From NCBI GenBank assembly GCA_937875545.1, contig CALLYE010000168.1, forward strand, positions 1-31,680: a stretch of 31,680 bases of DNA, read 5' to 3'. A program made the translations under genes and the position numbers. Below are positions 14,746 to 22,029 of this stretch, piece by piece (within the stretch, counting starts at the first letter, position 1; the number at the start of each line of letters is the position of its first letter). Origin of the DNA: DTU078 sp002397345 (lineage in GTDB: Bacteria > Bacillota > Clostridia > Oscillospirales > CAG-272). The notes under the pieces were generated by a model. It was not told where the DNA came from. It did not search any database and worked only from the letters and a program-made list of their open reading frames with translations.

Positions 14746-15834
14746 ATGCCATCAAACGTTTTTTTCGCGCCTATCGCGTACGCGCGTTATGAAGAAAGTC
14801 AAACGCTGCCCGCTAAATTTGACCGTATGCTCGAGGCGTCGGAGCTGGGTGAACGCGTCAACGGCAAAACTGTCGCTATCAAGATGCATGTCGGCGGCGG
14901 TTCGGGTTATTCAACCATACATCCCGTTTTCGTGCGCAGGCTGGTGCAATTCGTGCAAAACCACGGCGGACGCTGCTTCATTACCGACCATTATGTAAAC
15001 GACCGCCGTCCCGCAAGCCGCGGATATACGGAAGAAACCGTCGGTTGCCCCATCCTTGACGACTGCGGCTATTTCGGCAAATATTTTTACACCAAAAACG
15101 TTGATTTCCGCACCTTGAAGCATGTTGACATCGCGGGTCTGATCCACGACGCCGATTTCATGATCGATTTTTCGCATGTAAAAGGCCATGGCGCCTGCGG
15201 CTATGGCGGCGCGTGCAAGAATATCGCCATGGGCTGTGTCACCGACCGCACACGTCACCAGCTCCACGCACTGGAGGGCGGTCTTTTGTGGGACAAAGAG
15301 AAATGCATCCGCTGCGATATGTGCATAGAATCGTGCAACCACCACGCCAACAGTTTCACCGCCGAGGGCAATTATAAGGTTTTCTATCACAACTGCACAA
15401 ACTGCCAGCACTGCCTTAAGGTATGTCCGACGAACGCTATCACGCTCGATTCGCACAATTACGAAGACTTCCAGCGCGGTATGGCTATTGCGACCAAAAC
15501 TGTGATCGACACCTTCGCGCCCGGCAATGTTTATTACATCAACGTGCTGACGTCCATCACCGCGCTGTGCGACTGCTGGGGTATGACCACGCCTTCGCTT
15601 GTGCCTGATATCGGTATCATTGCGGGCGACGACATTGTCGCCGTCGAGTCGGCAAGCCTTGACCAGATAAAGATTGAAAACCTCATACCCGTAGGCGTAC
15701 CGGAGGGGATGGAGCTGGGTGAAAGCGGTCACCTCTTCGAGCGTCTGCACGGTAAAGACCCGTATATCCAGGTCGGCAAGCTGGCGGAAGTGGGACTGGG
15801 CTCGCAGGATTACACAATTACCGAGATTAAATAA
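14746..15834 (+). CDS. DUF362 domain protein with two [4Fe-4S] ferredoxin motifs
   Basis: 362 residues from ATG 14746 with GGAGG 8 nt upstream. The N-terminal DUF362 part (about 1-180) has VAIKMHVGGGSGYSTIHPVFVRRLV, CFITDHYVNDR, DFMIDFSHVKGHGACGYGGACKNIAMGCV, typical of the family. Two CxxCxxCxxxC clusters follow: C187/C190/C193/C197 and C217/C220/C223/C227, each able to bind a 4Fe-4S cluster. The C-terminal region carries a further DUF362-like segment (VYYINVLTSITALCDCWGM). These proteins are common in anaerobes and presumed to be cytosolic electron-transfer or redox proteins, with no defined substrate. deoB starts 18 bp after its stop, so it may be transcribed with the nucleoside genes. Confidence 0.88.
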   Translation: MPSNVFFAPIAYARYEESQTLPAKFDRMLEASELGERVNGKTVAIKMHVGGGSGYSTIHPVFVRRLVQFVQNHGGRCFITDHYVNDRRPASRGYTEETVGCPILDDCGYFGKYFYTKNVDFRTLKHVDIAGLIHDADFMIDFSHVKGHGACGYGGACKNIAMGCVTDRTRHQLHALEGGLLWDKEKCIRCDMCIESCNHHANSFTAEGNYKVFYHNCTNCQHCLKVCPTNAITLDSHNYEDFQRGMAIATKTVIDTFAPGNVYYINVLTSITALCDCWGMTTPSLVPDIGIIAGDDIVAVESASLDQIKIENLIPVGVPEGMELGESGHLFERLHGKDPYIQVGKLAEVGLGSQDYTITEIK

Positions 15835-15851
15835 TTTATAGAGATAATTAT

Positions 15852-17045
15852 TTGGATAGTATATTCAATAATACATCAAATTTTGCCCCCGGCGGCTCGC
15901 CGTTGACCGATCGCGTCTTTTTCATTGTGCTCGACAGCTTCGGCTGCGGCGAACTGCCCGACGCGGACGTATTTGGCGATATCGGCAGCAACACGCTGCG
16001 CTCCGTCGCTTCGTCGCGCTTTTTTCACGCGGATAATCTGACGCGGCTGGGACTGTTTAACATCGAGGGCAACGGCGAATTTGGAACGCCGCGCTCTGCG
16101 CCGATTGCGTCATACGGGAGAGCGGCCGAGGCTTCGGCGGGCAAAGATACGATTATCGGGCATTGGGAGTTGTGCGGCGTTATTTCGCCGCACAGCTTAC
16201 CGCTTTATCCACGCGGATTCCCTGCGGAGGTGCTTGACGCGCTTGAAAGCGCGACGGGCGTGGGCTGCGTCTGCAACAAACCCTATTCCGGCACCGACGT
16301 TATCCGCGATTACGGCGCGGAGCACATTAAAACGGGCAAGGTCATAATCTATACCTCGGCGGACAGCGTGCTGCAAGTCGCCGCCCATGAGGGGCATTTC
16401 GGGCTGGACAGGCTGTACGACTACTGTAAAACCGCGCGCAGGGTTATGAGCGGAAAGCACGCCGTGGGGCGTATCATCGCGCGACCGTTTACAGGCGAAA
16501 CGCCCGAGCGCTTCATCCGCACCGCTAACCGGCACGACTACGCGCTCGAGCCGCCGGGCGATACGCTGTTCGACGTTATAAAACATGCGGGGCTTGACAC
16601 CTTGTCGGTGGGCAAGATCGGCGACATCTTCGCCGGGCGCTCAATTGACGGGAGCCACCCGACCAAATCGAACGCGGAGGGCATGGCTGTCACCGACGCT
16701 CTCGCCGCTCGGAGCGACTGGCGCGGGCTGTGCATGGTAAATCTCGTCGATTTCGATATGCTGTGGGGTCACCGCAACGACATCGACGGCTACGCACAGG
16801 GCATCGCCGCGTTTGACGTCTGGCTGGGCGGCTTCATCGAGCGGATGAGCGAGCGCGACGCGCTGATTGTCACCGCCGACCACGGCTGCGACCCCGGCAC
16901 GCCCTCGACCGACCACAGCCGCGAATATGTGCCGGTGTTGTGCTACGGTAAAACGCTCGAGCCGCGCGCATTCGGCACCTTCCCGAATTTCACATATGTG
17001 GGCGGGCTCACGCGTAAACTGCTCGGAATCGGGGGCGCATTATGA
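15852..17045 (+). CDS. deoB: Phosphopentomutase
   Basis: 397 residues from TTG 15852, within the usual 390-410. It interconverts (deoxy)ribose-1-phosphate and (deoxy)ribose-5-phosphate. The alkaline-phosphatase-superfamily features are clear: DRVFFIVLDSFGCGELPDA (metal-binding Asp), AGKDTIIGHWELCG (with the conserved KDT and GHWE), VNLVDFDMLWGHRND, TADHGCDPGTPSTDHSREYVPVL (Asp/His metal ligands). No ATG fits the N terminus. TTG 15852 has only a weak AGAGA, and TTG 15903 would give MTDRVFFIVLD, which matches the family start better, so the true start is uncertain. Its stop overlaps the cdd start as ATGA, so the two are translationally coupled. Confidence 0.95.
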   Translation: MDSIFNNTSNFAPGGSPLTDRVFFIVLDSFGCGELPDADVFGDIGSNTLRSVASSRFFHADNLTRLGLFNIEGNGEFGTPRSAPIASYGRAAEASAGKDTIIGHWELCGVISPHSLPLYPRGFPAEVLDALESATGVGCVCNKPYSGTDVIRDYGAEHIKTGKVIIYTSADSVLQVAAHEGHFGLDRLYDYCKTARRVMSGKHAVGRIIARPFTGETPERFIRTANRHDYALEPPGDTLFDVIKHAGLDTLSVGKIGDIFAGRSIDGSHPTKSNAEGMAVTDALAARSDWRGLCMVNLVDFDMLWGHRNDIDGYAQGIAAFDVWLGGFIERMSERDALIVTADHGCDPGTPSTDHSREYVPVLCYGKTLEPRAFGTFPNFTYVGGLTRKLLGIGGAL

Positions 17046-17446
17046 CGCATAAGGAACTGTATGAACTCGCCGTAAAGGCGCGGCATAACGCGTATGCGCC
17101 CTATTCGTCGTTTAAGGTTGGCGCTGCGCTGCTCTGCGCCGACGGCAGCGTTTATACCGGCTGCAACATTGAAAACGCGGCGTTTTCGCCCACCGTCTGC
17201 GCCGAACGCGTTGCGGTTTTCAAGGCGGTCAGCAGCGGTAAATATAAATTACACGCCGATAAACGCGATTTCATGGCTATCGCCATCGCGGGCGGGCGTT
17301 CTGATGCGGATATAATACAATCGTGCTATCCCTGCGGCGTATGCCGTCAGGTGCTCGCCGAATTCTGCACACCGGGATTTATCGTTGTCACGTCAGACGG
17401 CGCTATAACGCTGGGCGAACTCCTGCCCCGCGCGTTTGAATTTTGA
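17042..17446 (+). CDS. cdd: Cytidine deaminase
   Basis: 134 residues, the small tetrameric type. It hydrolyses cytidine and deoxycytidine to uridine and deoxyuridine plus ammonia in the cytosol. Zinc and catalytic residues are all present: C53-A54-E55 in VCAERVAVF and the PCxxC pair C88/C91 in YPCGVCRQVLAEF. The N-terminal AYAPYSSFKVGAAL and GCNIENAAF are the substrate-binding blocks of the family. ATG 17042 overlaps the deoB stop (ATGA). It is followed by a nucleoside phosphorylase after 10 bp, so product uridine is passed to the next enzyme of the operon. Confidence 0.97.
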   Translation: MTHKELYELAVKARHNAYAPYSSFKVGAALLCADGSVYTGCNIENAAFSPTVCAERVAVFKAVSSGKYKLHADKRDFMAIAIAGGRSDADIIQSCYPCGVCRQVLAEFCTPGFIVVTSDGAITLGELLPRAFEF

Positions 17447-17456
17447 GGTAAACCGC

Positions 17457-18209
17457 ATGTCCGAAAAACAATTTCATATCGCCCTCTCGCCCAGCGAGGT
17501 CGGCAGATACTGCATCCTGCCCGGCGACCCCGGCCGCTGTGAAAAAATCGCCGCTTATCTTGACGAACCGCGGCTGATCGCGCGGAACCGCGAATTTACA
17601 ACCTACACCGGCGCGCTTGACGGTGTGCCGGTCACCGTTACCTCGACGGGCATCGGCGGTCCCTCCGCCGCCATTGCGATGGAGGAGCTTTTTGCCTGCG
17701 GCGCAGACACGTTTATCCGTGTCGGTACCTGCGGCGGCATAAATCCGAAGGTTATCTCCGGCGACTGCGTTATCGCCACCGCCGCCGTGCGGCAGGAAGG
17801 CACCTCGCATGAATACGCGCCGCCCGAATATCCCGCCGCCGCCGACTATACGGTGACCGCCGCGTTAGTCGAGTCCGCACAATCGCTTCGCCTGCGTTAT
17901 CATGCGGGTGTTGTGCAGAGCAAGGATTCGTTCTATGGTCAGCATTCACCCTCGCGTATGCCCGTCGCGCGTGAGCTTGAGGGTAAGTGGCAGGCGTGGA
18001 AGTCGCTCGGAGTACTCGCGTCGGAAATGGAGTCGGCGGCGCTTTTCGTCGTGGCGGCGGGGCTCGGCGCGCGCTGTTCCGCCGTGTTGCACGTGATATG
18101 GAATCAGGAGCGAAAACTGCTCGGTTATGATGAACGCGACGCCCTTGACACCGACAACGCCGTCCGCGCCGCGGTCGGCGCCGTAAGGCAATTAATTTTA
18201 AAAAATTAA
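17457..18209 (+). CDS. udp: Uridine phosphorylase-type nucleoside phosphorylase
   Basis: 250 residues from ATG 17457 with TGAGGT 7-13 nt upstream. It belongs to the PNP/UDP phosphorylase family, which splits nucleosides with phosphate to base and ribose-1-phosphate. ILPGDPGRCEKIA (phosphate site), STGIGGPSAAIAMEEL, FIRVGTCGGINPKV and ASEMESAALF (ribose-binding Met-Glu) are all visible. Family motifs cannot by themselves separate uridine from purine specificity. The preceding cytidine deaminase and phosphopentomutase make uridine the best assignment: cytidine to uridine to ribose-1-phosphate to ribose-5-phosphate. It is the last gene of the operon and is followed by a long hairpin. Confidence 0.87.
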   Translation: MSEKQFHIALSPSEVGRYCILPGDPGRCEKIAAYLDEPRLIARNREFTTYTGALDGVPVTVTSTGIGGPSAAIAMEELFACGADTFIRVGTCGGINPKVISGDCVIATAAVRQEGTSHEYAPPEYPAAADYTVTAALVESAQSLRLRYHAGVVQSKDSFYGQHSPSRMPVARELEGKWQAWKSLGVLASEMESAALFVVAAGLGARCSAVLHVIWNQERKLLGYDERDALDTDNAVRAAVGAVRQLILKN

Positions 18210-18281
18210 TAATTATGCGCCCGGCTAATAAATAATAAATTATAGCAGACCCCATAAAACATTATGAATATACCTCGCTCC

Positions 18282-18330
18282 GCCGCACATAATCCTTATT
18301 GCCGTTACGGTAATAAAGATTATGTGCGGC
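18282..18330. terminator. Long inverted repeat after udp
   Basis: GCCGCACATAATC (18282-18294) pairs perfectly with GATTATGTGCGGC (18318-18330). The 23-nt middle can extend the stem (CTTATTGCCG / CGGTAATAAAG). There is no T-run after it on either side, so it is not a standard terminator; it could protect the 3' end of the operon mRNA. Confidence 0.6.
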
Positions 18331-18366
18331 TTGGAATTTATCGTTATTAAATTAACACAATCACAA

Positions 18367-18396
18367 TTGAATTGATACACAATAATGTATTATAAT
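18367..18396 (+). promoter_or_regulatory. Promoter for the amidohydrolase gene
   Basis: TTGAAT (18367-18372), an 18-nt spacer and TATAAT (18391-18396). Transcription would start near 18403, only about two bases before the ATG at 18405. Confidence 0.65.
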
Positions 18397-18404
18397 ATCA
18401 TATT

Positions 18405-19217
18405 ATGTATAATATTATAGATGCGCATGTCCATACTTATCCGGAATCCGTCGCCGAACGCGCGGCGATAAATCTGGGCAATTTTTATAACTTCACCGTA
18501 CAATGCACCGGCACATATTGCGACCTCGAAGAGCAGGCGCGGGAAACCGGCACGGTCGGTTTTTTTCTGCTGTCCGTCGCGACTGCGGCGCGGCAGGTGG
18601 AGAAACTCAACTTTTCCACCGCCGAGCGTGTGGAGTTGTCGCGCTCGCACGGGTTCGAGACAATCGGTTTCGCGGGTATGCACCAGGAATATACTGAGAT
18701 CACAGCCGAGCTTGACCGCTGCTTGAAAATGGGACTGGCGGGTGTGAAGATTCACCCCGATATACAAGGCGTTGATATCGACGACCCGCGGCTGTTCCCC
18801 CTTTACGAAGGATTGGAGGAACGGCGCATGAAGCTTTACCTGCATATGGGCGACGAGCGCCCCGAATATCGCTTTTCCGAACCGCGCAGATTGGCAAAAA
18901 TACTTGATTTGTTTCCCGGTCTGGAGGTTATCGCCGCGCACTTTGGCGGTTACCGTGCTTGGGATGAGGCGCGCGATTATCTTTGGGGGCGCCCGCGCGT
19001 GTGGTACGACGCATCCAGCGCCCTGTGGGATGTGGACGCCTGCCGCGCGCGGCAGCTCATCCTCGGCTGCGGCATAAAAAACGTCATGTATGGCACCGAT
19101 TATCCCGTAATGCGGCTGGACAAGCACCTCGAGCTGTTCATGGCGATCGATCTGACCGAAGAACAGCGCAGCGACATCCTATACGGCAACGCCAAACGAT
19201 TCATAGCCGGGTGTTGA
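18405..19217 (+). CDS. Amidohydrolase family metal-dependent hydrolase (TIM barrel)
   Basis: 270 residues of the Amidohydro_2-like family, predicted cytosolic. Metal and active-site residues are visible: IIDAHVH (H8, H10), GVKIHPD (K115, H117), LHMGD (H147), IAAHFGG (H179) and YGTDYP (D222). The relatives include decarboxylases and lactone or amide hydrolases of the ACMSD/TIM-barrel type, so the reaction cannot be read from the sequence. ATG 18405 gives the usual family opening with the HxH motif at residue 8. No Shine-Dalgarno sequence lies upstream, and the promoter -10 is only 8 bp away, so the mRNA is probably leaderless. The next promoter overlaps the stop codon. Confidence 0.85.
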   Translation: MYNIIDAHVHTYPESVAERAAINLGNFYNFTVQCTGTYCDLEEQARETGTVGFFLLSVATAARQVEKLNFSTAERVELSRSHGFETIGFAGMHQEYTEITAELDRCLKMGLAGVKIHPDIQGVDIDDPRLFPLYEGLEERRMKLYLHMGDERPEYRFSEPRRLAKILDLFPGLEVIAAHFGGYRAWDEARDYLWGRPRVWYDASSALWDVDACRARQLILGCGIKNVMYGTDYPVMRLDKHLELFMAIDLTEEQRSDILYGNAKRFIAGC

Positions 19218-19242
19218 CAAAATCATTATAAATCAGTATAAT
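19214..19242 (+). promoter_or_regulatory. Consensus sigma-A promoter for the decarboxylase subunits
   Basis: TTGACA (19214-19219), a 17-nt spacer and TATAAT (19237-19242), a full consensus match. The -35 box overlaps the amidohydrolase stop codon. Confidence 0.88.
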
Positions 19243-19286
19243 ATCTATGTTTTATTACAATATAATCTGCGTGATCGGAGCGTTTA

Positions 19287-20417
19287 ATGGAATTATTATA
19301 TCAGAATATCTACAACCTTGACTGGAAGCAGCTTGTCATGTGGCTCATCGGCGGGATACTCATCTATCTCGCGGTGAAAAAAGAAATGGAACCTTCCCTG
19401 CTGCTGCCCATCGGGTTCGGCGCGATTATCGTGAACCTGCCCATGTCAGGCGCTGTCGACCGTCTGATAGGCGGTACGATCGAGCATGGGCCGCTTTCCA
19501 CCCTGTACAACGCCGGTATCCTGAATGAATTATTCCCGTTGATCCTTTTTATCGGTATCGGCGCGATGATCGACTTCGGGCCGATATTAACCAACCCCAA
19601 GCTGATGATCTTCGGCGCGACCGCGCAGTTCGGCATCTTCTTCACACTTTGTACGGCATCGATGTTTTTCAACCTCAACGACGCGGCGTCGATAGCGACG
19701 ATCGGCGCGGCGGACGGGCCTACCGCTATCGTCGTCGCGCAAAAGCTCGGTTCGCAATATCTCGGCCCGATCATGGTCGCCGCATATTCATATATGGCTT
19801 TGGTACCAATCATCCAGCCGCCTATTATCAAACTGCTCACCACCAAAAAAGAGCGGCTGATCCGTATGTCCTATTCGCAGAAATCGGTTTCAAAAATAAC
19901 GCGCATTCTATTCCCCATCATCATCACGGTCATCACCGGTATTATAGCGCCCCAATCGGTCGCGCTGGTGGGATTTTTGATGTTCGGCAACCTCATCCGC
20001 GAATGCGGCGTGCTCGATTCGCTGTCCGAAACGGCGCAGAAGGTGCTTGCCAACCTGATCACCCTCCTGCTGGGCATCACTATTGCCAGCCAGATGCAAG
20101 CGGAGCAGTTCCTCAAGCCGGAAACGCTGCTGATTCTTTTATTAGGGCTTGTCGCCTTCATATTTGATACGGCGGGCGGCGTGCTGTTCGCCAAGCTGCT
20201 TAACCTTTTCCTCCCGGAAAAGGAAAAGGTTAACCCCATGATCGGAGCGGCGGGTATCTCCGCGTTCCCGATGTCAGGGCGTATTGTGCATAAAATGGGG
20301 CTGGCGGAGGATAACCAGAACTTCCTGCTCATGCACTCCATCGGGGTCAATGTATCCGGTCAGATCGCGTCTGTTATCGCCGGCGGGCTTATTCTTAACT
20401 TCTTCATGAAGGGATAA
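19287..20417 (+). CDS. Na+-translocating decarboxylase beta subunit (OadB/GcdB/MmdB type)
   Basis: 376 residues, the usual length, with about nine membrane helices. Beta subunits couple decarboxylation of a carboxybiotin to export of Na+ across the membrane. The family signature IGAADGPTAIVVAQKLG carries the Na+-binding Asp at about residue 143. The C-terminal block INPMIGAAGISAFPMSGRIVHKMG is followed by LLMHSIGVNVSGQIASVIAGG, which corresponds to the conserved Asn/Arg/Asn region. The paralogue (oxaloacetate, methylmalonyl-CoA or glutaconyl-CoA type) cannot be decided. ATG 19287 has CGGAG about 8 nt upstream. A small gamma-type gene follows after 9 bp; no alpha or biotin-carrier subunit is in the window. 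Confidence 0.93.
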   Translation: MELLYQNIYNLDWKQLVMWLIGGILIYLAVKKEMEPSLLLPIGFGAIIVNLPMSGAVDRLIGGTIEHGPLSTLYNAGILNELFPLILFIGIGAMIDFGPILTNPKLMIFGATAQFGIFFTLCTASMFFNLNDAASIATIGAADGPTAIVVAQKLGSQYLGPIMVAAYSYMALVPIIQPPIIKLLTTKKERLIRMSYSQKSVSKITRILFPIIITVITGIIAPQSVALVGFLMFGNLIRECGVLDSLSETAQKVLANLITLLLGITIASQMQAEQFLKPETLLILLLGLVAFIFDTAGGVLFAKLLNLFLPEKEKVNPMIGAAGISAFPMSGRIVHKMGLAEDNQNFLLMHSIGVNVSGQIASVIAGGLILNFFMKG

Positions 20418-20426
20418 TATAATTTT

Positions 20427-20564
20427 ATGAATTTCAATCCGTATGCATTTATAGAAAACCTGAAGTATATGGGGCTCGGTATGTTGGGTATTATAATCGT
20501 CATAGGCGTTATAATCGGCGTGACCGTGCTGCTTAACAAGCTTACCTCGGGTAAAAAGGAATAA
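20427..20564 (+). CDS. OadG-like decarboxylase gamma subunit, small membrane protein
   Basis: 45 residues. The sequence has one membrane helix (MLGIIIVIGVIIGVTVLLNKL, about residues 19-39) after a short amphipathic start (MNFNPYAFIENLKYMGLG) and a basic end (TSGKKE). This is the shape of OadG/sodium-pump gamma subunits, which hold the decarboxylase complex together. It lacks the longer cytosolic tail of proteobacterial OadG, as is common in Clostridia. ATG 20427 lies 9 bp after the beta subunit stop, with GGGATAA upstream as a weak RBS. The position and the topology make the call likely, though short single-helix proteins are hard to prove by sequence. Confidence 0.78.
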   Translation: MNFNPYAFIENLKYMGLGMLGIIIVIGVIIGVTVLLNKLTSGKKE

Positions 20565-20635
20565 AGTGATGCGCCCCATTTGCCGCGGCGAATGAAGTTG
20601 TCGCTCGCATGTCATTTTACAGCATATATCGTTCC

Positions 20636-20675
20636 ACCGCCGTTATGGGTCACACCTGTAACGGCGGTTTTGTTA
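20636..20675 (+). terminator. Terminator after the decarboxylase subunits
   Basis: ACCGCCGTTA (20636-20645) pairs perfectly with TAACGGCGGT (20659-20668), followed by TTTGTTAT. It lies 71 bp after the OadG-like stop. Confidence 0.82.
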
Positions 20676-20683
20676 TCTACATT

Positions 20684-20713
20684 TTGTCACTTGTCAACCG
20701 CATGGAATATAAT
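20684..20713 (+). promoter_or_regulatory. Promoter for the duplicated-domain protein
   Basis: TTGTCA (20684-20689), an 18-nt spacer and TATAAT (20708-20713), about 43 bp before the ATG. Confidence 0.6.
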
Positions 20714-20755
20714 ATATTTGAGGGAAACCGTAAAAATTAATGAGGTTTACATAAA

Positions 20756-21430
20756 ATGAACAACACTATTTCCGACCCGCGCGGCTCGATACAGCGGCGC
20801 GGCTCCGTCTGGCGCGTTGACAATGCCCTTGTCGAGCAGGTTTCGACCCGGGACGGCAGGACCGGATACATTTTGGTATCATACGCCGAACCGGGGCAGG
20901 GCGTTACCAATATCGAGCAACTGAAACTTAATATAACGAACAACACATCGCTGACAACCGAAGCGGGGCGTCCCGTCTGCCTGTGCGACATCAAACCCGG
21001 AATGTGGGTGGACGCCGAATTCTCGTCAATGATGACCCGCAGTATGCCGCCGCATACAAACGCATTCCGTGTTGTGGTCAGGCAGCACAGCCGTCCGCAG
21101 GCAAGACCGATTGCGCCGGTTATATCGAGCAGTCCGTCGCATTCGCGGCCTCCCATCCATACCCCTCCCCCGCGCGACACTACCACGACCACCGCGCGTG
21201 TTGTGCGTGTCGATACCGTAAACAACATGCTGACCACGGGCAGCTATTTCAACATAAACCGGCAGAAAATCTTCACAGTTTCACGCCAGACGCAAATATA
21301 TAACCGGCGCGGGCGCGCTATTCCACTGCGCGCGATCAGATCCGGGCAGTTAGTGCGCGTCACTCATGCCAATTTCCAGACTATGAGCATCCCCCCACAG
21401 TCGCCGGCATATAAGATACAGGTCCTGTGA
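20756..21430 (+). CDS. Unrecognised protein of two repeated domains joined by a Pro/Ser/Thr linker
   Basis: 224 residues; I do not recognise a family. Two segments share one pattern. The N-terminal one (about 18-107) ends TSLTTEAGRPVCLCDIKPGMWVDAEFSSMMTRSMPPHTNAFRVVV. The C-terminal one (about 147-224) ends TQIYNRRGRAIPLRAIRSGQLVRVTHANFQTMSIPPQSPAYKIQVL. Shared landmarks are a Val-x-x-Val-Asp opening, Thr-x-(I/L), GR, L-x-x-I-x-x-G-x-x-V, SxPP and A-(F/Y)-(R/K). Both look like small beta barrels, and resemble an OB-like fold only by eye. The linker (about 111-146) is rich in Pro, Ser, His and Thr. There is no signal peptide or membrane helix. ATG 20756 has TGAGGT about 10 nt upstream. The gene has its own promoter and terminator, so it is monocistronic. 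Confidence 0.85.
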   Translation: MNNTISDPRGSIQRRGSVWRVDNALVEQVSTRDGRTGYILVSYAEPGQGVTNIEQLKLNITNNTSLTTEAGRPVCLCDIKPGMWVDAEFSSMMTRSMPPHTNAFRVVVRQHSRPQARPIAPVISSSPSHSRPPIHTPPPRDTTTTTARVVRVDTVNNMLTTGSYFNINRQKIFTVSRQTQIYNRRGRAIPLRAIRSGQLVRVTHANFQTMSIPPQSPAYKIQVL

Positions 21431-21450
21431 CTTACGAAAAGTTAATACAA

Positions 21451-21486
21451 CGGGCAGACGCGAAACGCGTCTGCCCGTGTTGTTTT
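21451..21486 (+). terminator. Terminator after the duplicated-domain gene
   Basis: CGGGCAGACGCG-AAA-CGCGTCTGCCCG is a 12-bp perfect stem (21451-21477), followed by TGTTGTTTT. It lies 20 bp after the stop codon. Confidence 0.88.
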
Positions 21487-21579
21487 CGCGATTACAAGCC
21501 GGAACATGCTGAATTTTTACCGCCGCGTAACTGTTTTTTCATATTATTGTTTTATATTTAAATTGAGATCGATAACTCC

Positions 21580-21620
21580 GTAACACAGTTACAGAAATCC
21601 CACCGCGAATGTGATATGAT
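21580..21620 (+). promoter_or_regulatory. Palindrome and extended -10 promoter before the sulfur-relay operon
   Basis: GTAAC-ACA-GTTAC (21580-21592) sits about where the -35 box should be. TGATATGAT (21612-21620) is a TGn-TATGAT extended -10. A further GTAACTG occurs near 21526. A repressor or activator acting at this palindrome is an inference. Confidence 0.45.
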
Positions 21621-21687
21621 ATACTTTGCAGATAAAACGAGACCTTTTCGTCCCGACATTAAACAATTCGCTGTAGGAGGTCATCAC

Positions 21688-22029
21688 ATGGGATTTTTCT
21701 CAACATTATTTACACGCCCTGATATAGACATGGGGGTTAATCAATACAAAGAAACCGCGGGCGCTTCGCTGCTCGATGTTCGCACAAAAGAAGAGTTCGC
21801 GCTGGGTCATATCCCCGGCGCGTTAAGCGTACCTCTCGACCGCGTCACAACCGCGCCGTTATTGCCGGAAAATAAAGAATCGCCGCTGTTTATCTACTGC
21901 CAAAGCGGAGCGCGCAGCGCCAGAGCCGCCGGACTGCTAAAATATATGGGTTATAAACGCGTCACCGATCTCGGCGGTATTATAAATTATAGCGGAAATT
22001 TGTCAAAAGGAGCGAGTGATAATAAATGA
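21688..22029 (+). CDS. Single-domain rhodanese (sulfurtransferase)
   Basis: 113 residues from ATG 21688, with AGGAGG 8 nt upstream; the stop overlaps the next ATG (ATGA). Rhodaneses carry sulfane sulfur as a cysteine persulfide. LLDVRTKEEFALGHIPGALSVPLDRV is the classic N-terminal motif, and the active loop IYCQSGARSARAA has the catalytic Cys at residue 71. The ending GYKRVTDLGGIINYSG is typical. No signal peptide is evident, so the protein is cytosolic. Translational coupling to the four-module reductase that follows says they act together in sulfane-sulfur handling. Confidence 0.93.
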   Translation: MGFFSTLFTRPDIDMGVNQYKETAGASLLDVRTKEEFALGHIPGALSVPLDRVTTAPLLPENKESPLFIYCQSGARSARAAGLLKYMGYKRVTDLGGIINYSGNLSKGASDNK

